Notes under the pieces: model-generated
What the model was told of the DNA's origin: nothing
What the model saw: only the letters and a program-made list of their open reading frames with translations
Database searches by the model: none
NCBI GenBank assembly: GCA_035316885.1
Contig: DATHII010000284.1
Span: forward strand, 1-22,209
DNA: 22,209 bases
Direction: 5' to 3'
From: DASRTE01 sp035316885
GTDB lineage: Bacteria; Actinomycetota; Actinomycetes; Jiangellales; Jiangellaceae
Translations under genes and position numbers: made by a program
In this document: positions 7,189 through 14,505 of the stretch, piece after piece
How positions within the stretch are numbered: position 1 is the first letter of the stretch
Layout of the letters: each line of letters starts with the position of its first letter

Positions 7189-8418
7189 TCAGGTGACCGC
7201 CGCGCGCACCCCGTAGGAGGGACGCTCCCACTCCCGCGACGCCAAGACCTCCACGAGGTGTTCGACGGCGTCCCACGCGTCGACGAATCGCAGATAGAGC
7301 GGTGCGAAGCCGAACCTGGCCAGGTCCAGTTCGCGGAAGTCGCCGACGACGCCGCGGGCGATGAGCGCCTGGACCAGCCCGTAGGCGCCTGGGTGGCGCA
7401 GGCAGACCTGTGAGCCCCGGAACCGGTGGTCGCGGGGAACCTCGACGTTGACGCCGTACGCCGCGAGCCGCTCCTCCGCCAGTGCGACGAAGCAGTCGGT
7501 CAGGGCGAGCGACTTGGCGCGGAGGTCGTCCATCGAGACGCCCTCGAAGGCGTCGAGTGCGGCGTCCAGGGTCGCCATGGACAGCACCGAGGGTGTGCCC
7601 GTCTGGACCCGGGCGATGCCCGGCGCCGGCCGGTAGTCGCGCTCGAGCGCGAATGGTGCCGCGTGACCCATCCACCCCGACAACGGTTGATCGAGTTGGT
7701 CGTGCCAGCGCCGGTGGACGTAGGCGAACGCCGGCGCCCCGGGCCCGCCGTTGAGGTACTTGTAGCCGCACCCGAGTGCGAGGTCGGCGTCCCACTCGTC
7801 GAGATGGACGCGGACGGCACCCGCCGAGTGGCACAGGTCCCACGACATGAGCGCGCCGGCGCCGTGTGCCGCGGCCGTGACCGCCGGGGCGTCGTACATA
7901 CGCCCGGTGCGGTAGTCGACGTGGGTCAGCGCGACGACCGCGACATCATCAGCCAGCGACGCTGCGACATCGGCCGGGTCACACAATCGCACGTCCAGTC
8001 CGCTGAGCCGCGCCGCGCTGGCGATGATGTACGAGTCGGTGGGGAAGTTGTCGGGCTCGGTCACGACGACGCGCCGGTCCGGGCGCAGCCTGGCCGCCGC
8101 GACGATCAGCTTGAACAACTGGACGCTGGTCGAGTCGCCCGCGACGACGCAGTCCGCGGGCGCGCCGACCAGGCGGGCGATCTTCGCTCCGACCCGAGCC
8201 GGCAGGCCGATCCAGTCGTGGGTGTTCCACGACGTGATGAGATCGCGTCCCCATTCCCGGTCGACGACGGCGGCGACGCGCTCGCGGACGCCGACCGGCA
8301 GGGGGCCGAGCGAGTTCCCGTCGAGGTAGATCAGCCCGTCAGGGAGCACGAACCGGTCACGTAGGTGACGCAGCGGGTCGACGCGGTCGAGCGCCTCAGC
8401 ATCGGCGCGGGTCGTCAT
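7189..8418 (-). CDS. kynU: kynureninase
   Basis: PLP enzyme (fold type I) that cleaves L-kynurenine to anthranilate and alanine in tryptophan catabolism, or the 3-hydroxy form on the way to NAD. The 409 residues match the usual 400-420. Visible signatures are YLDGNSLGP (31-39), the PLP phosphate-binding GDSTSVQLFK (about 94-103), WDLCHSAG with Asp194 and His197, and GCGYKYLNGGPG with Lys220 as Schiff-base lysine. The ATG at 8418 starts the conserved N-terminus. There is no Shine-Dalgarno; TAGGGT ends 6 nt upstream, so the mRNA is probably leaderless. No kynA, kynB or other pathway gene lies in the window, so the gene is isolated here. Confidence 0.95.
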   Translation of the reverse strand: MTTRADAEALDRVDPLRHLRDRFVLPDGLIYLDGNSLGPLPVGVRERVAAVVDREWGRDLITSWNTHDWIGLPARVGAKIARLVGAPADCVVAGDSTSVQLFKLIVAAARLRPDRRVVVTEPDNFPTDSYIIASAARLSGLDVRLCDPADVAASLADDVAVVALTHVDYRTGRMYDAPAVTAAAHGAGALMSWDLCHSAGAVRVHLDEWDADLALGCGYKYLNGGPGAPAFAYVHRRWHDQLDQPLSGWMGHAAPFALERDYRPAPGIARVQTGTPSVLSMATLDAALDAFEGVSMDDLRAKSLALTDCFVALAEERLAAYGVNVEVPRDHRFRGSQVCLRHPGAYGLVQALIARGVVGDFRELDLARFGFAPLYLRFVDAWDAVEHLVEVLASREWERPSYGVRAAVT

Positions 8419-8424
8419 GAACGC

Positions 8425-8430
8425 ACCCTA
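8425..8430 (-). promoter_or_regulatory. -10-like hexamer for a leaderless kynU transcript
   Basis: The minus strand reads TAGGGT, 6 nt, then ATG, with no Shine-Dalgarno. It lies in the 52-bp gap after the sensor gene, so kynU is likely transcribed on its own. No convincing -35 is seen. Confidence 0.4.
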
Positions 8431-8470
8431 CGATCCCGCGGCGGCCGCACGCGCGGCACTCACTCTGGTG

Positions 8471-9853
8471 CTATTCGAGCTCGTCGATGCGGTCGCCCGC
8501 CAGGGTCAGCACCGCCGCGAGGTCCTCGTCCGACGGCGAGTCCAGGTCGAGGCTGACGAACACGACCTCGGCTGCCTTGACGATCACCCCGTAGACGAAC
8601 TCCGCCCCGACGTCGGCGGCCGTGGCACGCCAGGTAGTGCCGGTCATGTCGGCCTCTCCTGCGAGAGTGCCGGTGTTCTGCACCGAGAGCGAGAGCTCGG
8701 CAGAGCATGTGTCGCCCTCGGCGACGAGCGTGTTGTAGTGCGCCCGGGCCTCGTCGGCGGAGGGGAACCTGGCGATGAACTCGTCCACGCCGATGCCCGC
8801 CGGATCGAGGGCGTCGTGGTACCTGCGGTTCTCGACAGAGGTGGCGCCAGCAGCGCCCGCACCGGACTGGAAGCAGACGAATCCGAAGGTGCCGTCGGGT
8901 GCGACAATGACCTCGCTGGCCGCCGAGATCCGGTTCACGCCGGTGGCCTCGGCGACGTCGGCAAGGGTGAGCCACCCGGGCAGGTCTCCTGCGCGCTCCG
9001 GATAGACCTGTTCCTGGTGGGGATCGGTGACGCACGCACCGCCGGTCTCTGCGCACAGCCGGGTGACGGCCGCCTCAGCGTCCTCCGTGGTATCCGGGAG
9101 GTTCGCGTCCTGGGCGAAGCCACCGCGCATCACGCTGGTGACCGCATTCCCGCTGCGGGCGATACTGACGCTGACGATCAGCTGGCCCTCGCCCGGCGGC
9201 TTTTCGCGAAGCGGCGCCCAGTACCGGACGAGCAGTGCCTCGTCACCGACGCCGGTCACCGACCACACCTGATCGAGGCGGAAGTCGTCGCCGGCGGCCG
9301 TGCCGTCCTCGACGCAGGCGGTCAGCTCCTCTCGGACCTCACCGAACCGTGCCTCGGCGTCCTCAGCCGTGGTGGTGGGCTCGACGATGTGCTGAATCCG
9401 GCCACCCTCGGGGCTCTCGAAACTGCGCTGCAGCGCATCACCCGAGTCGGGCACCGGCGGGACGCACGGCCAGGCCTCGGCGGGTGGATCCGTCTCGACC
9501 CACCCGATCGGCTCGGCGTCCGGCTCGATGTCAGCGACGGTCAGGAGCACCGCATCGGGAAGGGGTGCATCGGTCGGCGCAGGCGTGGGACTCACCGACT
9601 CCGTGGGCGGGCTCACCGAGCCTGTGGGCGGGCTCGCCGGCTCCGGTGCGGACAGCGGCGCGGGCTGCGCGAAGGCGAACACCCCGCCCGCCACGATCGC
9701 AACGGCACCGAGCACGGCACCGATGGCCTGGTTGCGGGCCCGCCGGCGGCCACGCGAGCGTGCGGCGGCCGGCCCGGGCAGCGGGGTCTGGCCGAGCTCG
9801 GAGCTGAGGCTTGTCAGCCCGCGTGTCAGTTCGGAGTCGAAGTCAGCGGACAT
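8471..9853 (-). CDS. membrane sensor protein, probable regulator of the adjacent ECF sigma factor
   Basis: A 460-residue single-pass membrane protein. A short cytoplasmic part (1-42, ending in a basic cluster SRGRRRAR) precedes one transmembrane helix (about 43-63). A Pro/Ser/Thr-rich stalk (64-98) follows, with a 7-residue repeat SPPTGSV/SPPTESV that is visible in the DNA as a 21-bp period near 9603-9635. The exterior looks like two related sensor domains, about 100-275 and 290-455. Both share an EDAEARF/ADEARAHY helix followed by a Cys and a GVGDEALL/DVGAEFVY strand region. Six cysteines (130, 180, 267, 274, 327, 383) could form disulfides, reminiscent of PknH-type extracellular sensors. 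There is no HxxxCxxC zinc anti-sigma motif. The 11-bp overlap with the sigma gene suggests a cognate regulator; this is inference. Confidence 0.75.
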   Translation of the reverse strand: MSADFDSELTRGLTSLSSELGQTPLPGPAAARSRGRRRARNQAIGAVLGAVAIVAGGVFAFAQPAPLSAPEPASPPTGSVSPPTESVSPTPAPTDAPLPDAVLLTVADIEPDAEPIGWVETDPPAEAWPCVPPVPDSGDALQRSFESPEGGRIQHIVEPTTTAEDAEARFGEVREELTACVEDGTAAGDDFRLDQVWSVTGVGDEALLVRYWAPLREKPPGEGQLIVSVSIARSGNAVTSVMRGGFAQDANLPDTTEDAEAAVTRLCAETGGACVTDPHQEQVYPERAGDLPGWLTLADVAEATGVNRISAASEVIVAPDGTFGFVCFQSGAGAAGATSVENRRYHDALDPAGIGVDEFIARFPSADEARAHYNTLVAEGDTCSAELSLSVQNTGTLAGEADMTGTTWRATAADVGAEFVYGVIVKAAEVVFVSLDLDSPSDEDLAAVLTLAGDRIDELE

Positions 9854-10355
9854 GGCGGGCCTCCCCTCGGGTAGTCGTCGGATCGTCTCGGAGGAGCTCG
9901 GCGAGGGCGGCTCGGCCCCGCGAGAGCCGGGCCTTGACCGTGCCGCTCGGAGCCCCCGTCTCGTGCGCGACCTCGTCGACGGACATGCCGACGAGGTGGT
10001 GCAGCACGATCGCGCGCCGTTGTGCTTCGGGGATCTCGCGCAGCGCCTGGACGAGCGCCACGTGGTCCGCCGACGGCGCACCGGTGTGGTCGGGCGGACC
10101 ATGCTGGATCAGCGCCCGGACGCCGTTGCGCGTCTTGCGCCATCGGCTGGCCGCAATCCGCCAGGCGACCGTGCGGACCCACGCAGCCGGATCGTCGGCC
10201 TGGTGGACCTGTTTCCAGCGCTGCCAGGCACGGGCGTAGGCCTCTTGCACGCATTCCTGGGCGTCGGCGAGGTTCCCGGTCATGACGTACATCTGGTGCA
10301 GCAGGCGACGGCTCGTCGCGTGGTAGAACGCGTCGAAGTCGTCGCTGTCGGTCAT
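9843..10355 (-). CDS. ECF-type RNA polymerase sigma factor (SigE-like family)
   Basis: Extracytoplasmic-function sigma factor of 170 residues. Region 2 spans about 7-77, with the -10-recognition part DAQECVQEAYARAWQRW and AAWVRTVAWRIAASRWRK. Region 4 spans about 100-155, with the helix-turn-helix MSVDEVAHETGAPSGTVKARLSRGR. There is no C-terminal extension. The ATG at 10355 is preceded by a GAGGG-type ribosome-binding site at short spacing. The 3' end overlaps the start of the membrane sensor gene by 11 bp, indicating translational coupling and stoichiometric production. The 158-bp upstream region is packed with inverted repeats that may control it. Target promoters and inducing signal are unknown; an envelope signal is inferred from the partner. 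Confidence 0.93.
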   Translation of the reverse strand: MTDSDDFDAFYHATSRRLLHQMYVMTGNLADAQECVQEAYARAWQRWKQVHQADDPAAWVRTVAWRIAASRWRKTRNGVRALIQHGPPDHTGAPSADHVALVQALREIPEAQRRAIVLHHLVGMSVDEVAHETGAPSGTVKARLSRGRAALAELLRDDPTTTRGEARHVR

Positions 10356-10372
10356 GAGCCCTCACCAGATGT

Positions 10373-10384
10373 CCGACCGGTCGG
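10373..10384. repeat. 12-bp perfect palindrome upstream of the sigma gene
   Basis: CCGACCGGTCGG, 18-29 bp upstream of the sigma-factor ATG, has perfect two-fold symmetry with no spacer. It is adjacent to a longer inverted repeat. Candidate operator; in this GC-rich DNA a 12-bp palindrome alone is weak evidence. Confidence 0.4.
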
Positions 10385-10386
10385 TG

Positions 10387-10418
10387 TGGCGAACCCGGCG
10401 ATGTCGCCGGGTTCACCA
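10387..10418. promoter_or_regulatory. long inverted repeat between the divergent sigma and PerM-like genes
   Basis: Arms GAACCCGGCGA (10391-10401) and TCGCCGGGTTC (10404-10414) are perfect 11-bp complements separated by TG. After one mismatch the symmetry resumes for three more pairs (TGG/CCA), giving 14 of 15 paired positions. It lies upstream of both divergent genes, so a terminator role is unlikely and a dimer-binding operator is the better reading. Each arm carries a GAACC, as in ECF -35 elements, but I found no matching -10. Confidence 0.6.
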
Positions 10419-10427
10419 GTCATGACG

Positions 10428-10455
10428 CGCGACGTCCCCGGTCGGTTGCGTCGCG
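10428..10455. repeat. interrupted inverted repeat CGCGACG-N14-CGTCGCG
   Basis: Seven-base perfect arms at 10428-10434 and 10449-10455. It is the third inverted repeat in this 158-bp gap, nearest the PerM-like gene. A weak -35-like TTGACC follows at 10471-10476 without a good -10. Confidence 0.35.
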
Positions 10456-10513
10456 ACACGCGGGTGAGCGTTGACCGTACGGCAGGTGCCCCTCTGCCAG
10501 GGAAGATGGGTGC

Positions 10514-11686
10514 GTGACCGACCTGCTGAGCCGTCCGCTGTTGAAGAGGGACGAGCCGGCCTGGGGGTCACGTGTTCCATGGCTGGCCGGTGTGCTCGCG
10601 GCCGCGTGGGCCCTGGTCGCAGGGCTGGCGCTCGCGGTGCTGCCGGCTGTGGTGGTGTGGATCGACGATGGCGCCAGCTCGGCGGTGGGCGATCCGCTAC
10701 GTGTGGGTGGACAGCTCTGGCTGCTCGCCCACGGAGTGGGCCTGGAGGTCGGGGAGGCCGAGATCCGGATTGCCCCGCTGGGGCTGTCGGTACTGTTCCT
10801 GCTCCTGATCTACCGCGCCGCGCGGTGGGCCGCGCATTCGGCGGGGGTGTCGACCCTGCGCGGTGTGATCCCGGTGGCCATCCCGGCGGTCGCCGTCTAT
10901 GCACTCGGGGCTGGTCAGGTGGCGGCCCTGGCGGCGACGCAGGAGATCTCGACGGTGCCGCTGGACGCTGTCATCCGGGCCGGTCTGGCCGCCACGGTCG
11001 CGGCGGTCGCCGGTGTCGTCCATGAGGCCGACCTGACCCGTGCGCTGGTCGGGCGACTGCCGGCCTGGTCGCGCCCGGCGGTCGCCGGGGCCGCGGTCGC
11101 TGTCGCCGGCCTGTTCGCCGTCGGCACTGTGCTCTTTGCCGCCAGTGCCGCGGCACATGCCGGTCGGATCTCAGCCGTGGCCGAGGCGCTGGATCCGGAT
11201 CCGGTCGGCAGCGTGCTGCTGGCGCTCGCCGGCGCTGCGTTCGTGCCCAACCTTGCCCTCTGGGCGGTGGCCTTCTCGCTCGGACCCGGGTTCGCCGTGG
11301 GTGCCGGAACCTCGGTGGCGCCCGGCGGGGTCGAGCTCGGCATCGTACCGGCGCTGCCGGCCCTCGGTGCCCTGCCGGCGAGCGTCCCCGGACCCGTGGT
11401 GTGGCTGGTCCTCGCCGGCCCGGTGCTCGTGGGTGTGCTCACCGGTGTCGCCGTCCACCGGGGCTCGCCGGCCGGATTCCGCACCGCCGTCCGGAACGCG
11501 GCCGTCGCGACGGCGCTGGCCGCGGGTGCCGTGGCCCTGCTGGCTCAGCTGGCCGGGGGGTCGGTCGGCGCCGGCCGGCTTGCCGTGGTCGGGCCGGTGC
11601 ACTGGCAGGTGGCGTTGACCACCGTTGTGGCGGTCGGCGCGCCGGCGGTCGGGACGACCGCGATCCTGCGTCGCCGACTCGCCTAG
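10514..11686 (+). CDS. DUF6350/PerM-like polytopic membrane protein
   Basis: A 390-residue, strongly hydrophobic protein rich in Ala, Val, Leu and Gly, with roughly eight to ten transmembrane segments. These start after a short cytoplasmic N-terminus (MTDLLSRPLLKRDEPAW) and end in a basic tail (RRRLA). The position just upstream of purN-purH and downstream of sucCD matches that of mycobacterial PerM (Rv0955), a protein reported to act in cell division under stress; the DUF6350 family carries that name in databases. The assignment rests on composition, topology and synteny rather than on a short motif. The GTG at 10514 is used because the nearby ATG at 10505 runs into a stop. The gene converges on the next membrane protein gene with 1 bp between stops. 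Confidence 0.8.
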   Translation: MTDLLSRPLLKRDEPAWGSRVPWLAGVLAAAWALVAGLALAVLPAVVVWIDDGASSAVGDPLRVGGQLWLLAHGVGLEVGEAEIRIAPLGLSVLFLLLIYRAARWAAHSAGVSTLRGVIPVAIPAVAVYALGAGQVAALAATQEISTVPLDAVIRAGLAATVAAVAGVVHEADLTRALVGRLPAWSRPAVAGAAVAVAGLFAVGTVLFAASAAAHAGRISAVAEALDPDPVGSVLLALAGAAFVPNLALWAVAFSLGPGFAVGAGTSVAPGGVELGIVPALPALGALPASVPGPVVWLVLAGPVLVGVLTGVAVHRGSPAGFRTAVRNAAVATALAAGAVALLAQLAGGSVGAGRLAVVGPVHWQVALTTVVAVGAPAVGTTAILRRRLA

Positions 11687-11687
11687 G

Positions 11688-12206
11688 TCAGCCACCGGTA
11701 AGTCGGCGCTGCACCGCGTCTATGAACGCGCTCTGGCAGGTCTGCTCGGCCACCCTCGTGTTCGCCCCGGCGAGGCACTCGCGCAACTGCTCGGTCTCTT
11801 CTCCGAGCAGCAACGAGAACAGCGAGAGCAGCCCGCCGACGACGACCGCGAAGACACCGCCGCTCACCGACATGACCATCGCCTGCCGGCCGAGCCTCGG
11901 TCCGGCTGCCCGAGTGCGGTGCCGGGCGGCGACGACGAGCGTGGCAGCGCCGAGGACGATCCCAGCGGGCGGAATAGCGATCGCCATCACGGCGGCGATC
12001 GCCGCGATCAGGCCGAGTGTGCGCGCGGTCCGGACCGTGTCGCGGTCGGGCGGCCCGGCAGATGTGCTCGGCGGCCGCTCGGAGCGCCGCGATCGCTCGG
12101 CCTGCGGCGGAGCCTGATCTCTGCGCGGCTCGCTCACGCCCGGGCCACCGTCCGGCCGCCTGACGGCGTACGGATCGGGGCGCTCCGGCGGTGCGGAGTC
12201 GGACAC
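11688..12206 (-). CDS. small membrane protein of unknown function (DUF4190-like layout)
   Basis: A 172-residue protein. The N-terminal 60 residues are hydrophilic and rich in Pro, Arg and Ser. Two hydrophobic helices follow, about 63-95 (LGLIAAIAAVMAIAIPPAGIVLGAATLVV) and 110-135 (MVMSVSGGVFAVVVGGLLSLFSLLL). The short C-terminal tail holds two cysteines (ECLAGAN, QTCQSAF) that could pair. The layout recalls DUF4190-type proteins, but I do not recognise it with certainty. The GTG at 12206 is preceded by GAGGAG at good spacing. It is divergent from purN across 107 bp and ends 1 bp from the PerM-like gene. Confidence 0.75.
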   Translation of the reverse strand: MSDSAPPERPDPYAVRRPDGGPGVSEPRRDQAPPQAERSRRSERPPSTSAGPPDRDTVRTARTLGLIAAIAAVMAIAIPPAGIVLGAATLVVAARHRTRAAGPRLGRQAMVMSVSGGVFAVVVGGLLSLFSLLLGEETEQLRECLAGANTRVAEQTCQSAFIDAVQRRLTGG

Positions 12207-12251
12207 GACGCTCCTCGGCAGGATCGGGCGGGGTCAGGACGGCTCCGACGA

Positions 12252-12271
12252 TGGGAGTCTCCCAGTATCCT
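12252..12271 (+). promoter_or_regulatory. palindrome TGGGAG-T-CTCCCA abutting a purN -10 box
   Basis: Perfect 6-bp arms (12252-12257 and 12259-12264) around one base are followed immediately by a -10-like TATCCT (12266-12271). The predicted start is near 12278, with a leader of about 36 nt to the purN GTG. A protein bound here would cover the promoter. No strong -35 is visible. The rest of the 107-bp divergent gap shows nothing else. Confidence 0.4.
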
Positions 12272-12313
12272 CGCCGACGCCCGCCAATCGGCCCGCGCAC
12301 CTCCGGAGGAACC

Positions 12314-12943
12314 GTGCCGCACCGTCCCCCGCCGGACCGGCCGGCCCGGCTCGCCGTCCTGGTGTCGGGTACGGGCAGCAACCTCGAGGCGCTCCTCGAC
12401 GCGTGCGCCGACCCGTCCTACGGGGCCGCGGTCGTGGTCGTCTGCGCCGATCGCTGCGGGATCAGGGCGCTCGAGGTCGCGGCGGCCGTCGGCGTACCCA
12501 CGGTCGTCGAGGCTGTCGGCGACCACGCGACGCGCGACGCCTGGGACCGTGCGCTGACCGACCGGCTGGGTGGCTTCGAGCCCGACCTGGTCGTGTCGGC
12601 CGGCTTCCTCAAGCTGGTCGGAGGCGCCTTCCTCGCGCGCTTCGGCGACCGCTACGTGAACACCCACAACGCACTTCTGCCCTCGTTCCCCGGTATCCAC
12701 GGTCCGCGCGACGCCCTCGCCTACGGGGTGAAGGTCGCCGGTGCCACGCTGTTCTTCGTCGACGAAGGCGTCGACACCGGCCCGATCATCGCCCAGGTAG
12801 CCGTGCCGGTCGAGACCGACGACACCGAGGACGTCCTGACCGAACGGATCAAGATTGCCGAACGGCGCCAGCTCGTCGAGTACATCGGCCGGCTGGTCCG
12901 CGAAGGCTGGACGGTCACCGGCAGGAAGGTCACGATCCCGTGA
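12314..12943 (+). CDS. purN: phosphoribosylglycinamide formyltransferase
   Basis: Transfers the formyl group of 10-formyl-THF to GAR in purine synthesis. The 209 residues match the usual length. Motifs are the phosphate loop LVSGTGSNLEAL (about 17-27), the active-site NTHNALLPSFPG with Asn116 and His118, and DEGVDTGPII with the catalytic Asp154. The family normally has HP after the catalytic Asn and one residue (NxHPxLLP); here it is HN, a substitution next to the catalytic histidine. The start is the GTG at 12314 with GGAGG 4 nt upstream. An in-frame ATG at 12251 would add an unconserved Arg-rich stretch that overlaps the probable promoter. The gene overlaps purH by 4 bp (GTGA). Confidence 0.96.
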   Translation: MPHRPPPDRPARLAVLVSGTGSNLEALLDACADPSYGAAVVVVCADRCGIRALEVAAAVGVPTVVEAVGDHATRDAWDRALTDRLGGFEPDLVVSAGFLKLVGGAFLARFGDRYVNTHNALLPSFPGIHGPRDALAYGVKVAGATLFFVDEGVDTGPIIAQVAVPVETDDTEDVLTERIKIAERRQLVEYIGRLVREGWTVTGRKVTIP

Positions 12944-14505
12944 GCGACGACGAACGAATCCCGATCCGCCGGGCGTTGGTCAGCGTCTACGACAAGACGG
13001 GGCTCGCCGAACTTGCGGTCGGCCTGCACCGGGCGGGTGTCGCCGTGGTCTCGACCGGCTCGACCGTCGCGCGAATCGCCGACGCGGGAGTTCCCGTGAC
13101 CACGGTCGAAGAGCTCACCGGGTTTCCGGAGAGCCTCGACGGACGCGTCAAGACACTCCATCCGGTGGTGCACGCCGGGATCCTGGCCGACCGCCGCCGG
13201 ACCGAGCACGTGGAGCAGCTTGCCGAGCTCGGCATCGAGCCGTTCGACCTCGTGGTCGTCAACCTCTATCCGTTCACGGCGACGGTGACCTCCGGTGCGT
13301 CCGCGGACGAGTGTGTCGAGCAGATCGACATCGGCGGGCCGGCCATGCTGCGTGCGGGGGCGAAGAACCACGCGAGCGTCGCCGTGGTGGTCGATCCGGG
13401 CCGCTACAGCGACGTCCTCGAGGCCGTCCGGACCGGCGGCTTCACGCTCGAGCAGCGGCGTGCGCTCGCGGCGGAGGTGTACGTCCACACGGCTACCTAC
13501 GACGTCCACGTGGCGTCGTGGATGGGTAACGTCCTCGCACCCACCGACGAGGGCACGGGCTTCCCGGCCTGGATCGGCGGCACCTGGGACCGCGCGTCGG
13601 TTCTGCGCTACGGCGAGAACCCGCACCAGCCTGCCGCGCTGTACATCTCCGGATTCGGAGCGGGCGGTCTCGCCACGGCTGAGCAACTGCACGGCAAGGC
13701 GATGTCCTACAACAACTATGTCGACGCCGAGGCCGCCCACCGGGCGGCCTACGACTTCGCCCAACCCGCCGCCGCCGTCGTCAAGCACGCGAACCCGTGC
13801 GGTATCGGCGTAGGCGACGACATCGTGCAGGCGTACGCGAAGGCTCACGCGACGGATCCGGTGTCGGCCTTCGGCGGCGTCATCGCTTCCAACCGCCCGG
13901 TCACCGCGGCCATGGCCGAGCAGGTCGCCGAGGTGTTCACCGAGGTCATCGTCGCCCCGGACTTCGAGCCCGAGGCGCTCGAGGTGCTCACCCGCAAGGA
14001 GAACCTTCGGATCCTGCGCGTCCACGGCCGGCGTCGGGGCGGCGTGGAAACCCGAGCGATCTCCGGCGGACTGCTGATGCAGGCGGTCGACACGCTCGAG
14101 GCTCCCGGCGACGATCCCGGTGCATGGACGCTGGCCGCGGGGGACACCGCCGATGCCGCAACCCTGGCCGACCTCGCCTTCGCGTGGCGAGCCTGCCGGT
14201 CGGTGAAGTCGAACGCGATCCTGCTGGCGCGCGACGGCGCTGCGGTGGGCATCGGGATGGGCCAGGTCAACCGGGTGGACTCGGCGCGGCTTGCGGTCTC
14301 CCGCGCGGGTGATCGCGCCGCGGGCTCCGTGGCAGCCTCGGACGCGTTCTTCCCGTTCGCCGACGGCCTGCAGGTGTTGCTGGCTGCCGGTGTGCGGGCT
14401 GTGGTCCAGCCGGGTGGGTCGGTTCGTGACGACGAGGTCGTGGCGGCGGCCCGCGACGCCGGTGTGACCATGTACCTGACCGGCACCCGCCACTTCTTCC
14501 ACTGA
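12940..14505 (+). CDS. purH: bifunctional AICAR formyltransferase / IMP cyclohydrolase
   Basis: Carries out the last two steps to IMP: formylation of AICAR with 10-formyl-THF, then ring closure. The 521 residues match the usual length. The N-terminal cyclohydrolase domain shows RALVSVYDKTGL, STGST, DGRVKTLHP and DLVVVNLYPF. The C-terminal transferase domain shows RYGENPHQPAALY, VVKHANPCG with Lys282 and His283, DPVSAFGG, and the closing SDAFFPFADG and GGSVRD. The start is the GTG at 12940, which overlaps the purN stop codon, so the two genes are translationally coupled. Directly after the stop begins a sequence able to fold back on the ribosome-binding site of the next gene. Confidence 0.98.
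   Translation: MSDDERIPIRRALVSVYDKTGLAELAVGLHRAGVAVVSTGSTVARIADAGVPVTTVEELTGFPESLDGRVKTLHPVVHAGILADRRRTEHVEQLAELGIEPFDLVVVNLYPFTATVTSGASADECVEQIDIGGPAMLRAGAKNHASVAVVVDPGRYSDVLEAVRTGGFTLEQRRALAAEVYVHTATYDVHVASWMGNVLAPTDEGTGFPAWIGGTWDRASVLRYGENPHQPAALYISGFGAGGLATAEQLHGKAMSYNNYVDAEAAHRAAYDFAQPAAAVVKHANPCGIGVGDDIVQAYAKAHATDPVSAFGGVIASNRPVTAAMAEQVAEVFTEVIVAPDFEPEALEVLTRKENLRILRVHGRRRGGVETRAISGGLLMQAVDTLEAPGDDPGAWTLAAGDTADAATLADLAFAWRACRSVKSNAILLARDGAAVGIGMGQVNRVDSARLAVSRAGDRAAGSVAASDAFFPFADGLQVLLAAGVRAVVQPGGSVRDDEVVAAARDAGVTMYLTGTRHFFH

Noticed and set aside
9603..9635. 21-bp tandem repeat as a mobile or CRISPR-like element
   Set aside because: It encodes the 7-residue Pro/Ser/Thr repeat of the sensor stalk in frame; two copies only, explained by the protein.
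10387..10418. Rho-independent terminator
   Set aside because: The long inverted repeat lies between two divergent gene starts, so there is no upstream transcript to stop, and there is no U-tract on either strand.
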